Source: Flavobacterium aerium
GTDB lineage: Bacteria; Bacteroidota; Bacteroidia; Flavobacteriales; Flavobacteriaceae
Assembly (NCBI RefSeq): GCF_030766725.1
Contig: NZ_JARQWR010000007.1
Location: 124,001-188,000, forward strand
Direction: 5' to 3'
DNA length: 64,000 nucleotides
The position numbers and the translations under genes are program-made. This document shows, one piece after another, positions 33,952 to 43,546 of the stretch (its first letter is position 1; the number at the start of each line of letters is the position of its first letter). The notes beneath the pieces were generated by a model. That model had not been told where the DNA came from. It made no database searches and saw only the letters and a list, made by a program, of their open reading frames with translations.

Positions 33952-34629
33952 TTACTTTTTAGCTTCTGCATTTTCTTCTGCTTTAGCTCCCATTCTATTC
34001 ACAGTATACATTGGGGCAAACTTTAATTTCAGTTTTGCAATTGCAAAATTATCTTTAGAGGTTAATCCTTCTTTTTCTACAGTATTTTTTCTACTATCTA
34101 ACGCTTCATACATTGCTTTTACTTCATCCCAATCTTCACGAGAATATTTATCTTTATTCTCCGCAGCAGTATTTACAAATTGCTCATAAACACTGAGGAT
34201 ATTATCTTTATTCACCCAGTCAAATTTCATATCTGCTCCTATTTTACCTTGTCCAAACAAGCTATTTCTTAGCACTTGTATTTTATCTACTTCAGCTGCT
34301 TTCTTTTCCGCTTCTTTTTCTTTTTCTAGTTTTGCTTTCAATTCGGCATATTTTGCTTTACTGGCAGCTAACTTAGCTTCTGCATCTGTTTTTACTTTGT
34401 CTTTCAAATTAACAATCGCAGCTTCTGCTTCTGCAGTTTTCTTTTCAAATCCAGTTTCAATAGATTCCCAATGTGTTTTCATGTCTGCTGTTGCCACATT
34501 TGTAATTGAATCTACATATACAGCATAGGTATCAATTGTTTTTTCTGCTTTTGCTTCTGTTTCACTTTTACAAGCCGTAAATCCCAATGTAATCACAGCT
34601 ACTACTAATAATGCATTTTTAGTCTTCAT
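33952..34629 (-). CDS. Lys/Glu/Ala-rich lipoprotein (DUF6565-like)
   Basis: 225 residues. Lipoprotein signal ending GFTACKSETE (C20). The region at about 45-120 is a long charged helix/coiled coil (AEAAIVNLKDKVKTDAEAKL, KYAELKAKLEKEKEAEKKAA); the C-terminal half has RNSLFGQGKIGADMKFDWVN. It fits flavobacterial DUF6565-type lipoproteins. Probably periplasmic. Single gene with its own terminator. Function unknown. Confidence 0.65.
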   Translation of the reverse strand: MKTKNALLVVAVITLGFTACKSETEAKAEKTIDTYAVYVDSITNVATADMKTHWESIETGFEKKTAEAEAAIVNLKDKVKTDAEAKLAASKAKYAELKAKLEKEKEAEKKAAEVDKIQVLRNSLFGQGKIGADMKFDWVNKDNILSVYEQFVNTAAENKDKYSREDWDEVKAMYEALDSRKNTVEKEGLTSKDNFAIAKLKLKFAPMYTVNRMGAKAEENAEAKK

Positions 34630-34846
34630 AATTTTTGGTTTTATTGGTTAGAAATCGTTCTTTAAAATTACACAAATATCACTTATACAGCCAATTTTGA
34701 TTTAAATTATTAGTATTTTATTAACAAATAACATTAAATATCATTTCAAACTTCTAATAGTTCATTTTAAATTCTATTTCTTAAAATTAATTTGATAACC
34801 TAATCGTATTTGTTTTTTTCCTTACTTTTAAACTCAAATTAATTGT

Positions 34847-35536
34847 ATGACAGATCCACTTATTAAAATTACTGATATAAAAAGAGATTTCGTTCTGGGT
34901 AATGAAATTGTAAAAGTTTTAAAAGGTATTGATATTCAAATCAACAAAGGAGAATATGTTGCTTTAATGGGTCCTTCTGGTTCTGGAAAATCTACATTAA
35001 TGAATTTACTAGGATGCTTAGACACTCCTACTTCTGGTCAGTATATTCTAAACGGTAAAGATGTCAGTAAAATGACCGATGATGAACTGGCAGAAATTAG
35101 AAATAAAGAAATTGGTTTTGTTTTTCAAACCTTCAACCTTCTTCCGCGTACTACCGCCTTAAATAATGTCGCTCTGCCAATGATTTATGCAGGTTATTCC
35201 AAAACAGACCGAACTAAGCGCGCAGAAGAAGTACTTACACAAGTAGGTTTGTCCGATAGAATGGATCACGAACCGAATCAACTTTCGGGAGGACAACGTC
35301 AAAGAGTTGCTGTTGCCAGAGCTTTAGTCAATAAACCGTCTATTATTCTTGCTGATGAACCTACTGGAAATTTAGATTCTAAAACTTCCATTGAAATCAT
35401 GAATTTATTCAATGATATTCATGCTAATGGTAACACCGTTATATTAGTTACTCACGAAGAGGATATTGCTGCTTATGCTCATCGTATAATACGCTTACGA
35501 GATGGCATTATTGAAAGCGATAACAAAAATCGTTAA
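34847..35536 (+). CDS. ABC transporter ATP-binding protein, MacB/LolD type
   Basis: 229 residues, one ABC domain: Walker [20 protein letters not shown]-loop [17 protein letters not shown], signature [20 protein letters not shown], Walker [18 protein letters not shown]-loop [13 protein letters not shown]. The [17 protein letters not shown] segment is typical of MacB/LolD/FtsE relatives that drive extrusion of lipoproteins or export. No permease gene is adjacent, so the partner is encoded elsewhere. Followed 27 nt later by the adenosyltransferase gene. Confidence 0.92.
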   Translation: MTDPLIKITDIKRDFVLGNEIVKVLKGIDIQINKGEYVALMGPSGSGKSTLMNLLGCLDTPTSGQYILNGKDVSKMTDDELAEIRNKEIGFVFQTFNLLPRTTALNNVALPMIYAGYSKTDRTKRAEEVLTQVGLSDRMDHEPNQLSGGQRQRVAVARALVNKPSIILADEPTGNLDSKTSIEIMNLFNDIHANGNTVILVTHEEDIAAYAHRIIRLRDGIIESDNKNR

Positions 35537-35563
35537 TATTCAAAACCTACAATTTTTTGTCTT

Positions 35564-36136
35564 ATGAAAATATATACTAAAACAGGAGATAAAGGCACTA
35601 CTGCCTTATTTGGTGGTACACGTGTCCCAAAACATCATATTCGCATTGACAGTTACGGAACTGTTGATGAATTAAACTCTCATATCGGTTTAATTAGAGA
35701 TCAAGACATGAATCAACATTATAAAGACATTCTAATCATTATTCAGGATCGTCTTTTTACTGTAGGAGCCATTTTAGCTACTGATCCAGAAAAAGCCATT
35801 TTGAAGAGTGGAAAAGAACGTCTTAATATCCCGAAAATCACCGAAAAAGATGTTCTTCTATTAGAGGATGAAATGGATGAAATGAACAAAGAACTTCCGC
35901 CTATGACACATTTTGTGTTACCAGGCGGACATACCACTGTGTCATATTGTCATATTGCACGTTGCGTTTGTCGCAGAGCAGAGCGATTATCTGCCCATTT
36001 GAATGAATTAGAACCTACTGACGTAATGGTATTACAGTACTTAAACCGACTTTCTGACTACCTTTTTATGTTGGCACGGAAGTTGACATTTGACTTGAAA
36101 GCGGAAGAGGCAAAATGGATTCCTGAGAAAAATTAG
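35564..36136 (+). CDS. Cob(I)alamin adenosyltransferase, PduO type
   Basis: 190 residues. MKIYTKTGDKGTTALFGGTR is the ATP-binding N-terminus; DSYGTVDELNSHIGLIRD and HIARCVCRRAERLSAHLNEL carry the conserved Arg/Glu pairs, and NRLSDYLFMLARKLTFDL ends the domain. It makes adenosylcobalamin, needed for methylmalonyl-CoA mutase; meaB in this window (52.4 kb) belongs to the same pathway. Probably co-transcribed with the upstream ABC ATPase gene. Confidence 0.93.
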   Translation: MKIYTKTGDKGTTALFGGTRVPKHHIRIDSYGTVDELNSHIGLIRDQDMNQHYKDILIIIQDRLFTVGAILATDPEKAILKSGKERLNIPKITEKDVLLLEDEMDEMNKELPPMTHFVLPGGHTTVSYCHIARCVCRRAERLSAHLNELEPTDVMVLQYLNRLSDYLFMLARKLTFDLKAEEAKWIPEKN

Positions 36137-36230
36137 CAGTCCAAAAAGTCATTTTTAGCTCTTTTTATTCTTTTTAGAGTAAAAAACAATAAAACGTTCT
36201 TAACTTTTTATAAAATAAATAGAATTTTAC

Positions 36231-36260
36231 TTGACTATATCAGTAGAAAAATTATTTTTG
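36231..36260 (+). promoter_or_regulatory. Promoter of the DUF2795 gene
   Basis: TTG (36231-36233), 19-nt spacer, TATTTTTG (36253-36260), 25 nt before the ATG at 36286. Close to the Bacteroidota consensus. Confidence 0.65.
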
Positions 36261-36285
36261 CATAAATATTAAATCGATAAAAGAT

Positions 36286-36507
36286 ATGTATTGGACTTTA
36301 GAATTAGCATCTTATTTGAGTGATGCTCCTTGGCCTGCTACCAAAGATGAACTTATCGACTACGCTATCAGAACTGGAGCGCCACTAGAGGTGGTTGAAA
36401 ACCTTCAATCTATAGAAGACGAGGGTGAGATATATGAATCAATGGAAGAAATTTGGCCTGATTATCCAACAGACGAAGATTATCTTTGGAATGAGGATGA
36501 ATATTAA
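36286..36507 (+). CDS. DUF2795 small acidic protein
   Basis: 73 residues: MYWTLELASYLSDAPWPATK, DELIDYAIRTGAPLEVVENL, and an acidic tail with WPDYPTDEDYLWNEDEY. DUF2795 in flavobacteria is a short conserved protein just before secA. Function unknown. Own promoter and terminator. Confidence 0.85.
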   Translation: MYWTLELASYLSDAPWPATKDELIDYAIRTGAPLEVVENLQSIEDEGEIYESMEEIWPDYPTDEDYLWNEDEY

Positions 36508-36522
36508 AAAATAAATTCAAGG

Positions 36523-36550
36523 AAAAAGTCTCAAAATGAGGCTTTTTTTT
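36523..36550 (+). terminator. Terminator after the DUF2795 gene
   Basis: AAAAAGTCTCA / TGAGGCTTTTT (one G-T) followed by a T-run. It overlaps the first codons of the longer secA reading frame, which favours the secA start at 36599. Confidence 0.85.
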
Positions 36551-36598
36551 TGTTTAATTTTACACATTATATTAAGAATTAGAAATAACAACCAAATT

Positions 36599-39500
36599 AT
36601 GAGTTTTTTAAATAGCATAATCAAAGCTTTTGTGGGGGATAAGTCTGAAAAAGATGTTAAAGCTTCTCAACCTATCATAGCAAAAATTAAAGCCTTAGAA
36701 AGTGAACTTTCTGCTTTATCACATGATGAATTAAGAGCTAAAACTGCTTTCTTCAAAGAGAAAATCCAACAAGCGCGTGCTGAAAAAGATGCTGCTATTG
36801 CTTCAAAAAAGCAAGAAGTTGAAACTACTGAAGATATTGATAAAAGAGAAGAAATTTATCTTGCTATTGATGCTTTAGAAAAAGAAGCTTATGATATTTC
36901 TGAAAAAACTTTAATGGAAATTCTTCCTGATGCTTTTGCTGTTGTAAAAGAAACAGCTAGAAGATTCAAAGACAATGCACAGATCACAGTTACTGCAACG
37001 GCAAAAGACCGTGAATTATCTGGATCTAAAGAGTATATCCAATTGAATGGTGATCAAGCAACTTGGGCTAACAAATGGAATGCTGCCGGGAAAGAAATTA
37101 CTTGGGACATGATTCATTATGATGTTCAGTTAGTTGGTGGTATGGTTTTACATCAAGGTAAAATTGCTGAGATGCAAACGGGTGAGGGTAAAACATTAGT
37201 TGCAACTCTACCTTTATACTTAAATGCTTTAACAGGAAATGGTGTTCACTTAGTTACCGTGAATGACTACCTTGCCAAAAGAGATAGTACTTGGAAAGCT
37301 CCTTTATTCGAATTCCACGGTATGACCGTTGATTGTATTGACAATCATCAGCCAAACTCTCCTGGAAGAAGAAAAGCTTACGAAGCAGATATTACTTACG
37401 GAACGAATAATGAATTTGGTTTTGACTACTTAAGAGATAATATGGCTCACACTCCTGCTGAGCTAGTTCAACGTAAACACAATTATGCTATTGTCGATGA
37501 GGTCGATTCAGTATTAATTGATGATGCTAGAACTCCTTTAATTATTTCTGGACCAGTTCCTCAAGGGGATCGTCATGAATTTAACGAATTAAAACCAAAA
37601 ATTGACCATTTAGTTACTCTTCAAAGACAAATGCTTAACGGTGTTTTGGCTGAAGCGAAAAAATTAATCAAAGAAGGTAATACTAAAGAAGGTGGATTCT
37701 TATTATTAAGAGTTTACAGAGGTTTACCTAAAAACAAAGCATTAATTAAATTTTTGAGTGAAGAAGGTGTTAGACAAATTCTTCAAAAAACCGAAAATCA
37801 GTATATGCAGGATAACAATCGCGAAATGCATAAAATAGATGAAGTTCTATATTTTGTGATTGAAGAAAAAAATAATCAAGTTGAACTAACTGACAATGGA
37901 ATTAAATTCCTTTCAACTGATACTGACAGTGATTTCTTCGTGTTACCAGACATTGGTACTGAGATCGCTAATATTGAAAAACAAAAATTAACGAAAGAAG
38001 AGGAAGCGGAACAAAAAGACCAATTATTCCAAGATTTTGGAGTAAAAAGCGAGCGTATCCACACTCTTACTCAGTTATTGAAAGCATATACTTTATTTGA
38101 AAAAGATGTTGAGTATGTAATCATGGACAACAAAATTATGATTGTTGATGAGCAAACAGGACGTATCATGGATGGTCGTCGTTACTCTGATGGTTTACAC
38201 CAAGCAATTGAAGCAAAAGAAAATGTAAAAATTGAAGCTGCTACTCAAACATTTGCAACTGTAACATTACAGAACTATTTTAGAATGTACAGTAAGTTAG
38301 CTGGTATGACTGGTACTGCTGTAACAGAAGCTGGTGAGTTCTGGGAAATCTATAAATTAGACGTTGTTGAAATTCCTACTAACCGTGGAATGGCTAGATT
38401 AGATAAAGAAGATTTAATCTACAAAACAACTCGTGAAAAATTCAATGCTGTAATTGAGGATGTTACTCAATTATCATTATCAGGAAGACCAGTGCTTATT
38501 GGTACTACTTCAGTTGAGATCTCAGAATTATTGAGCCGAATGCTGAAAATGAGAAATATTCCTCATAATGTATTGAATGCTAAAATGCATAAAAAAGAGG
38601 CTGAGATTGTTGAAGAAGCGGGTAAAGCTGGTGTTGTAACTATTGCAACGAATATGGCTGGTCGTGGTACGGATATTAAACTTTCTGCAGAAGTTAAGGC
38701 TGCTGGAGGTTTAGCAATTATCGGTACTGAAAGACATGATTCTAGACGTGTTGACAGACAGTTACGTGGTCGTGCTGGTCGTCAAGGTGATCCAGGAAGC
38801 TCTCAGTTCTACGTTTCTCTTGAGGATAACTTAATGCGTTTATTCGGTTCTGAAAGAGTAGCTAAAGTTATGGATAGAATGGGATTAAAAGAAGGTGAAG
38901 TAATTCAACATTCTATGATGACTAAGTCTATCGAGCGCGCTCAGAAAAAAGTAGAAGAGAATAACTTTGGCGTTCGTAAACGTTTATTAGAATATGATGA
39001 CGTCATGAATGCACAACGTGAGGTAGTTTACAAACGTCGCCACCATGCATTATTTGGAGAGCGTCTTAAAGTAGATATTGCAAATATGATGTATGACACT
39101 TGTGAAAACATCGTTGAAACAAACAAACCTGCAAATGACTTCAAAAACTTTGAATTTGAATTAATCCGTTATTTCTCTATCAGTTCTCCAATTACTGAAA
39201 GTGACTTTGCAAGACTTTCTGATATTGAATTAACTGGTAAAATATACAAAGCAGCATTACAACATTATACAGAGAAAACGGAAAGAAATGCAAATGATGC
39301 TTTCCCTATCATCAAAAATGTTTACGAAAACAATGGTAACCAATTTGAACGTATTGTTGTTCCTTTCACAGATGGTATTAAAACATTGAATGTTGTTACT
39401 GATCTTGAAAAAGCATATAGTACTAATGGTAAACAATTAGTTGCTGATTTTGAGAAAAACATCACTTTAGCAATCGTTGATGAGGCTTGGAAAAAACATT

Positions 39501-39952
39501 TAAGAAAAATGGATGAATTGAAACAGTCTGTTCAATTAGCTGTTCACGAACAAAAAGATCCATTACTTATTTACAAATTTGAAGCTTTCAAATTATTCAA
39601 AGCAATGTTAGACAGCGTGAATAAAGAAGTTATCTCTTTCTTATTTAAAGGTGATTTACCGGCTCAAAATCCTGAAAGCAATATTCAAGAGGCTAAACAG
39701 GTACGTCAAAAAGAAAATTATCAAACAAGCAAAGACGAAATCCCTAATACAGATGAAGTTGCTGCAAAAAATAGAGAAGCTTCTCAAACACAAAGACCTG
39801 CTGTTACTGAAACAGTAGTAAGAGATGCTCCAAAAATTAACCGTAATGACACTGTTACAATCAAACATGTGATTAGTGGAAAAACGGAAGAGATGAAATT
39901 TAAAAAAGCAGAAGCATTACTTCATTCAGGAGAATGGGTTCTAATTGACTAA
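36599..39952 (+). CDS. secA: Protein translocase ATPase SecA
   Basis: About 1117 residues from ATG 36599 (MSFLNSIIKAFVGDKSEKD); the longer frame from 36536 would run through a terminator. SecA drives preprotein export through SecYEG. Motifs: QTGEGKTLVATLPLYLNAL (Walker A), VDEVDSVLIDDARTPLI, TNMAGRGTDIKL, QLRGRAGRQGDPGSSQFYVS. A 150-residue insertion after the DEAD motif (LVTLQRQMLNGVLAEAKKLI to about QLTDNGIKF) is normal for Bacteroidota SecA. The C-terminal zinc-binding CxCx8CH motif is absent and the tail ends GEWVLID. A strong terminator follows. Confidence 0.97.
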   Translation: MSFLNSIIKAFVGDKSEKDVKASQPIIAKIKALESELSALSHDELRAKTAFFKEKIQQARAEKDAAIASKKQEVETTEDIDKREEIYLAIDALEKEAYDISEKTLMEILPDAFAVVKETARRFKDNAQITVTATAKDRELSGSKEYIQLNGDQATWANKWNAAGKEITWDMIHYDVQLVGGMVLHQGKIAEMQTGEGKTLVATLPLYLNALTGNGVHLVTVNDYLAKRDSTWKAPLFEFHGMTVDCIDNHQPNSPGRRKAYEADITYGTNNEFGFDYLRDNMAHTPAELVQRKHNYAIVDEVDSVLIDDARTPLIISGPVPQGDRHEFNELKPKIDHLVTLQRQMLNGVLAEAKKLIKEGNTKEGGFLLLRVYRGLPKNKALIKFLSEEGVRQILQKTENQYMQDNNREMHKIDEVLYFVIEEKNNQVELTDNGIKFLSTDTDSDFFVLPDIGTEIANIEKQKLTKEEEAEQKDQLFQDFGVKSERIHTLTQLLKAYTLFEKDVEYVIMDNKIMIVDEQTGRIMDGRRYSDGLHQAIEAKENVKIEAATQTFATVTLQNYFRMYSKLAGMTGTAVTEAGEFWEIYKLDVVEIPTNRGMARLDKEDLIYKTTREKFNAVIEDVTQLSLSGRPVLIGTTSVEISELLSRMLKMRNIPHNVLNAKMHKKEAEIVEEAGKAGVVTIATNMAGRGTDIKLSAEVKAAGGLAIIGTERHDSRRVDRQLRGRAGRQGDPGSSQFYVSLEDNLMRLFGSERVAKVMDRMGLKEGEVIQHSMMTKSIERAQKKVEENNFGVRKRLLEYDDVMNAQREVVYKRRHHALFGERLKVDIANMMYDTCENIVETNKPANDFKNFEFELIRYFSISSPITESDFARLSDIELTGKIYKAALQHYTEKTERNANDAFPIIKNVYENNGNQFERIVVPFTDGIKTLNVVTDLEKAYSTNGKQLVADFEKNITLAIVDEAWKKHLRKMDELKQSVQLAVHEQKDPLLIYKFEAFKLFKAMLDSVNKEVISFLFKGDLPAQNPESNIQEAKQVRQKENYQTSKDEIPNTDEVAAKNREASQTQRPAVTETVVRDAPKINRNDTVTIKHVISGKTEEMKFKKAEALLHSGEWVLID

Positions 39953-39976
39953 TCTCTTTTTAAATTTAATATTATT

Positions 39977-40008
39977 AAAACCTCAAACAATAGTTTGGGG
40001 TTTTTTTA
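39977..40008 (+). terminator. Terminator after secA
   Basis: AAAACCTCAAAC / GTTTGGGGTTTT (one G-T) with a 4-nt loop, followed by a T-run. Confidence 0.88.
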
Positions 40009-40062
40009 TAGCAAAAAATTAAATTAGCAAACATCACGCAATACACCTGTCTAATATTTATA

Positions 40063-40072
40063 GACAAATGTC
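40063..40072. promoter_or_regulatory. Operator copy 1, GACAAATGTC
   Basis: Palindrome GACA-AA-TGTC, with flanks TATAGACAAATGTCAA matching a second copy 62 nt downstream. It probably helps autoregulation of the toxin-antitoxin operon. Confidence 0.55.
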
Positions 40073-40090
40073 AAAATAATGAAGAGAAAA

Positions 40091-40134
40091 TTTGAAAGAC
40101 CAAAACAAAAGTCTTATATTTGTAGACAAATGTC
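40091..40134 (+). promoter_or_regulatory. Xre-RES promoter with overlapping operator copy 2
   Basis: TTTG (40091-40094), 20-nt spacer, TATATTTG (40115-40122). The palindrome GACAAATGTC (40125-40134) covers the predicted start, so binding by the Xre-type antitoxin would repress the promoter. It matches operator copy 1. Confidence 0.7.
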
Positions 40135-40140
40135 AACATT

Positions 40141-40644
40141 ATGGTACACGCAATTCAAAAATCAAACAGCGATTTAGACAAAGCCGTTAGAGTCTTTGTT
40201 CGAAAAGTAGAGAAAGATAGAGACTACAAAGTAATAAATAACAATATTACATATAATGAGCTACTATCAAGTCCCATGTTAATTGTTCACTCAATTCGCG
40301 AAGGTGTGCCCTTTAATCTTTTTAAATTAATAAAACAAGTAACTCCTTTTAGCGAAGATGATTGGGCTAACTTTTTAAATATTTCTAAAAAATCTTTACA
40401 ACGTTATAGAGATGCAGATGGTTATATATTTAAACCAATTCACTCTGAAAAAATATTTGAACTTGCCGAAGTTACTAATCTAGGAAAAGAAGTGTTTGAT
40501 GATGTAGAAAAATTCTACCTTTGGTTAAACACGCCTAATTATGGCTTGGGGAATTTGAAACCTACAGAACTTTTAAGAGATTCATACGGGAAAGACTTAG
40601 TAATTAAAGAACTACATAATATCGATCAAGGAATATTTGCATAA
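40141..40644 (+). CDS. Xre/ParS/MbcA-type antitoxin
   Basis: 167 residues. An N-terminal helical region precedes PFNLFKLIKQVTPFSEDDWA and NISKKSLQRYRDADG, the Xre-type HTH of RES antitoxins. A C-terminal toxin-binding domain follows (FELAEVTNLGKEVFDDVEKF, WLNTPNYGLGNLKPTELL), the antitoxin_Xre/MbcA/ParS C-terminal pattern. It overlaps the RES toxin gene by 1 nt and lies under a promoter with palindromic operators. It should neutralise the toxin and repress the operon. Confidence 0.9.
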   Translation: MVHAIQKSNSDLDKAVRVFVRKVEKDRDYKVINNNITYNELLSSPMLIVHSIREGVPFNLFKLIKQVTPFSEDDWANFLNISKKSLQRYRDADGYIFKPIHSEKIFELAEVTNLGKEVFDDVEKFYLWLNTPNYGLGNLKPTELLRDSYGKDLVIKELHNIDQGIFA

Positions 40645-41102
40645 TGAAAGTTTATCGACTGGCAAGAAAGAAATACCCCATTGCACTCTCGGGTAAAGGC
40701 GCAGCTGTGTACGGCAACAGATGGAATTCCCAAGGAATTGAAATCATCTATACTGCCGAAAGCAGAGCTTTGGCGATGGCAGAGGTTGCTGTACATTTAA
40801 CAATCGCAACATTACCTTCTGATTTTGTAATGCTCGAAATCACCATCCCAGATGATATTACTCAAACTCAGCTTAATAGTTCCGAATTATCCATTGGATG
40901 GAATACATTTCCTCACACAACCTACACGCAACATTTAGGTGATATTTTTATCAATAATCAGACTCATGCAATTATCCGCGTTCCATCGGCAGTTGTAAAA
41001 GGCGATTACAATGTTTTGATAAACCCCTACCATCCCGAATTTGATTTAATTAAAATTACTTCTCAAGAGGATTTTCCTTTTGACGAAAGGCTTTTTAAGT
41101 AA
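40644..41102 (+). CDS. RES-domain toxin
   Basis: 152 residues. RES domain: MKVYRLARKKYPIALSGKGA, then GNRWNSQGIEIIYTAESRAL with the conserved Arg, Tyr and Glu, and SAVVKGDYNVLINPYHPEF near the C-terminus. Characterised RES toxins degrade NAD+ or ADP-ribosylate. Coupled by a 1-nt overlap (ATAATG) to the Xre antitoxin. No mobile genes adjoin, but the pair lies in an otherwise empty stretch between secA and a transporter gene, as expected for an acquired module. Confidence 0.92.
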   Translation: MKVYRLARKKYPIALSGKGAAVYGNRWNSQGIEIIYTAESRALAMAEVAVHLTIATLPSDFVMLEITIPDDITQTQLNSSELSIGWNTFPHTTYTQHLGDIFINNQTHAIIRVPSAVVKGDYNVLINPYHPEFDLIKITSQEDFPFDERLFK

Positions 41103-41269
41103 CCAACATTAAATTCAACCAATAAATCCCTCCATTTTAGCTTTCTTATAGCATCTTATTAAGTGCTATTTTTTTTATTAAAGCTTTCTTAATTTTTTCG
41201 CATTTTTTCTCTGCTTTTTTAACTTTGTCTGATTGACATTTGTTTTTTTGAAATTATAAAAATTGTTTT

Positions 41270-42511
41270 ATGGAGTTATACTACTCATTCTCTGTACTTA
41301 TCGTACTCGCTTCTTTTTTTTCTTATTTGAATATTCGTTTTCTAAAATTACCCTCTACTATTGGTGTAATGCTAATTGCTATGGCCTCTTCTATATTACT
41401 AGTTGTTGGTGGTAATATTTTCCCAAATACGTTAACCGATTTTTCAAAATTAATAGCCGAAGTTGATTTTACTGAAGTACTAATGGGTGCCATGCTTAAT
41501 TTCTTATTATTTGCAGGAGCAATTCATATTAATCTTATTGATCTTCGAGAACAACGATTGCCTATTATTGTCTTTTCAACCGCCAGTGTAATTATTTCTA
41601 CTTTCATTGTCGGGACAATATTATTCTATGTCTTTCCTTTTATCAATATAGAAGTACCCTTTATCTATTGTTTGTTATTTGGTTCCTTAATATCCCCAAC
41701 TGACCCTATTGCTGTACTTGGCATCTTAAAACAAGCCAAAGTTCCTAAGTCCTTGGAAACAAAAGTTGCCGGTGAATCGCTCTTTAATGATGGTGTCGCT
41801 GTAGTGGTATTTGCCGTAATATTACAACTAGCTCAAGGGAGCAGCACGGATATTTCTTTAGGAAATATTTCCTGGCTGATTGTCAAAGAGGCTTTTGGTG
41901 GTTTCCTTTTAGGTATTTTACTAGGTTTGGGTGCATCCAATGCAATGCGTAAAATAGATGACTACAAAGGTTCTGTATTAATTACACTGTCGGTAGTGAT
42001 GGGTGGTTATCTAATTGCGCATGCTATGCATATTTCTGGTCCTCTAACCATGGTTGCAGCAGGATTAATGATCGGTAATTATGGAAAAAAAACTGCTATG
42101 TCACCTATTACGAAAGATTATCTGAATAAATTCTGGGAATTAATCGATGAAATTCTAAATGCAATTTTATTCCTTTTTATTGGTTTCGAATTATTATTAA
42201 TTCCAAACATTGGTAGTTACTGGCTGAGTGGTTTATTATGTATTATAATCGTATTGTTTTCAAGATTTTTATCCATTTGGTTACCAACTCTTATTATTCC
42301 TTTTAAAGAAAAATTCAATCGTGGAACTATTAAAATATTAGTTTGGGGAGGTTTACGTGGTGGTGTATCCATCGCTTTAGCCCTGTCTATTGAAGAAGGT
42401 CCAAACAAGCAGCTTATATTAGCTATTACTTATTTTGTGGTTGTCTTTTCAATTGTAGTACAAGGTCTTACCATTGGAAAGCTAGCCAATAAAGTATTAC
42501 CAAAAGCATAA
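41270..42511 (+). CDS. Na+/H+ antiporter, CPA1 family
   Basis: 413 residues, about 12 transmembrane helices. Signatures include LFGSLISPTDPIAVLGILKQ with the core DP, VAGESLFNDGVAVVVFAVIL (the ND pair of CPA1 exchangers), and LVWGGLRGGVSIALALSIEE. No long C-terminal cytoplasmic domain. Inner-membrane sodium/proton exchange. Monocistronic, ended by the bidirectional terminator at 42535. Confidence 0.9.
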   Translation: MELYYSFSVLIVLASFFSYLNIRFLKLPSTIGVMLIAMASSILLVVGGNIFPNTLTDFSKLIAEVDFTEVLMGAMLNFLLFAGAIHINLIDLREQRLPIIVFSTASVIISTFIVGTILFYVFPFINIEVPFIYCLLFGSLISPTDPIAVLGILKQAKVPKSLETKVAGESLFNDGVAVVVFAVILQLAQGSSTDISLGNISWLIVKEAFGGFLLGILLGLGASNAMRKIDDYKGSVLITLSVVMGGYLIAHAMHISGPLTMVAAGLMIGNYGKKTAMSPITKDYLNKFWELIDEILNAILFLFIGFELLLIPNIGSYWLSGLLCIIIVLFSRFLSIWLPTLIIPFKEKFNRGTIKILVWGGLRGGVSIALALSIEEGPNKQLILAITYFVVVFSIVVQGLTIGKLANKVLPKA

Positions 42512-42533
42512 TTAATTTCCGATATATTATATA

Positions 42534-42568
42534 TAAAAAAAGCGTTCCCGTAAGGAACGCTTTTTTTA
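42534..42568. terminator. Bidirectional terminator
   Basis: AAAAAAGCGTTCC / GGAACGCTTTTTT around a 6-nt loop, between the convergent antiporter and symporter genes. Confidence 0.9.
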
Positions 42569-43534
42569 TACTTCAACTTCTTTTGCTAATTTTCCAGCAA
42601 TAATACTAATTACCAAAATCTGCATGGCATGATACAACATTAGCGGTAATAAAATAATTCCAATGGTTGCCGCATTAGTAAACAATACTTTTGACATTAC
42701 AGTCCCATGTACTAATGATTTTTTTGATCCGCAGAAACTCGCCGTAATTCTATCTTCTCTATTAAATCCTAATCGTTTTGCAATCCAATTAATCAACCCA
42801 TACACAACCCAAAATAAAACAGATACAATAATCAATAATATAAACATATCATACCATTGTAATGTTTTAAAGATTCCGGATATAAATGATTCAGCAAAGC
42901 TTTTATATACAATTAAGAGAATAATTGCCTTATCAAAGAAACTTAATTGGCTATTGTATTTCTGTGCCCATTTGCTTCCAAAGCGTTGTAATATTATCCC
43001 TAGAATAACCGGGATTATGATTTGAAAAATCAATTGTGTGTAAACCTTTTCAAAATTAAAATCGGCTTGTTGTTGTTCCAAAAAAGGCTTCATCCACAAA
43101 GGCGTTAACAGGATTCCTATAATACCTGATAAGCTTGCATTAAAGATTGCTGCTGGAATATTCCCTTTGGCAATAGAAACCATTACTACAGAAGATGATA
43201 CCGTAGACGGTAATGCCGCTAAGAAGAACACGGCCAACCACATTGTGTGTTGCTCTTCATTCTTCATCAATGGATAAAACAGTAAAACTACCAGAGGAAA
43301 AATTATAAAGGTGGCAGACTGTACTAAGATATGTAATTTCCAATTTTTTAATCCGCTCTTTATCTTATCTGGGCTTAATTTTAATCCATAAAAAAAGAAA
43401 ATTAAAGAGATTCCATATCCACTGATTGTATCTATAGGAAACCAACTATCATCTGCTCCAAAATTTGGAAATAAATAGGCTATACATACTGTTGCAATAA
43501 TTGCTAGTACAAATTTATCTAACTTAAACTTCAT
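42566..43534 (-). CDS. Sodium/bile acid symporter-like (YfeH-type) transporter
   Basis: 322 residues, about 10 helices, SBF-like fold. Motifs: GYGISLIFFFYGLKLSPDKI, FFLAALPSTVSSSVVMVSIA (the crossover helix), and FCGSKKSLVHGTVMSKVLF. Of the YfeH/DUF4137 subgroup; the substrate is not known for certain. The end overlaps the terminator by 3 nt. 12 nt downstream of the FAD-oxidase gene, so these may be one operon. Confidence 0.88.
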   Translation of the reverse strand: MKFKLDKFVLAIIATVCIAYLFPNFGADDSWFPIDTISGYGISLIFFFYGLKLSPDKIKSGLKNWKLHILVQSATFIIFPLVVLLFYPLMKNEEQHTMWLAVFFLAALPSTVSSSVVMVSIAKGNIPAAIFNASLSGIIGILLTPLWMKPFLEQQQADFNFEKVYTQLIFQIIIPVILGIILQRFGSKWAQKYNSQLSFFDKAIILLIVYKSFAESFISGIFKTLQWYDMFILLIIVSVLFWVVYGLINWIAKRLGFNREDRITASFCGSKKSLVHGTVMSKVLFTNAATIGIILLPLMLYHAMQILVISIIAGKLAKEVEV

Positions 43535-43546
43535 GCTTATTCTACT

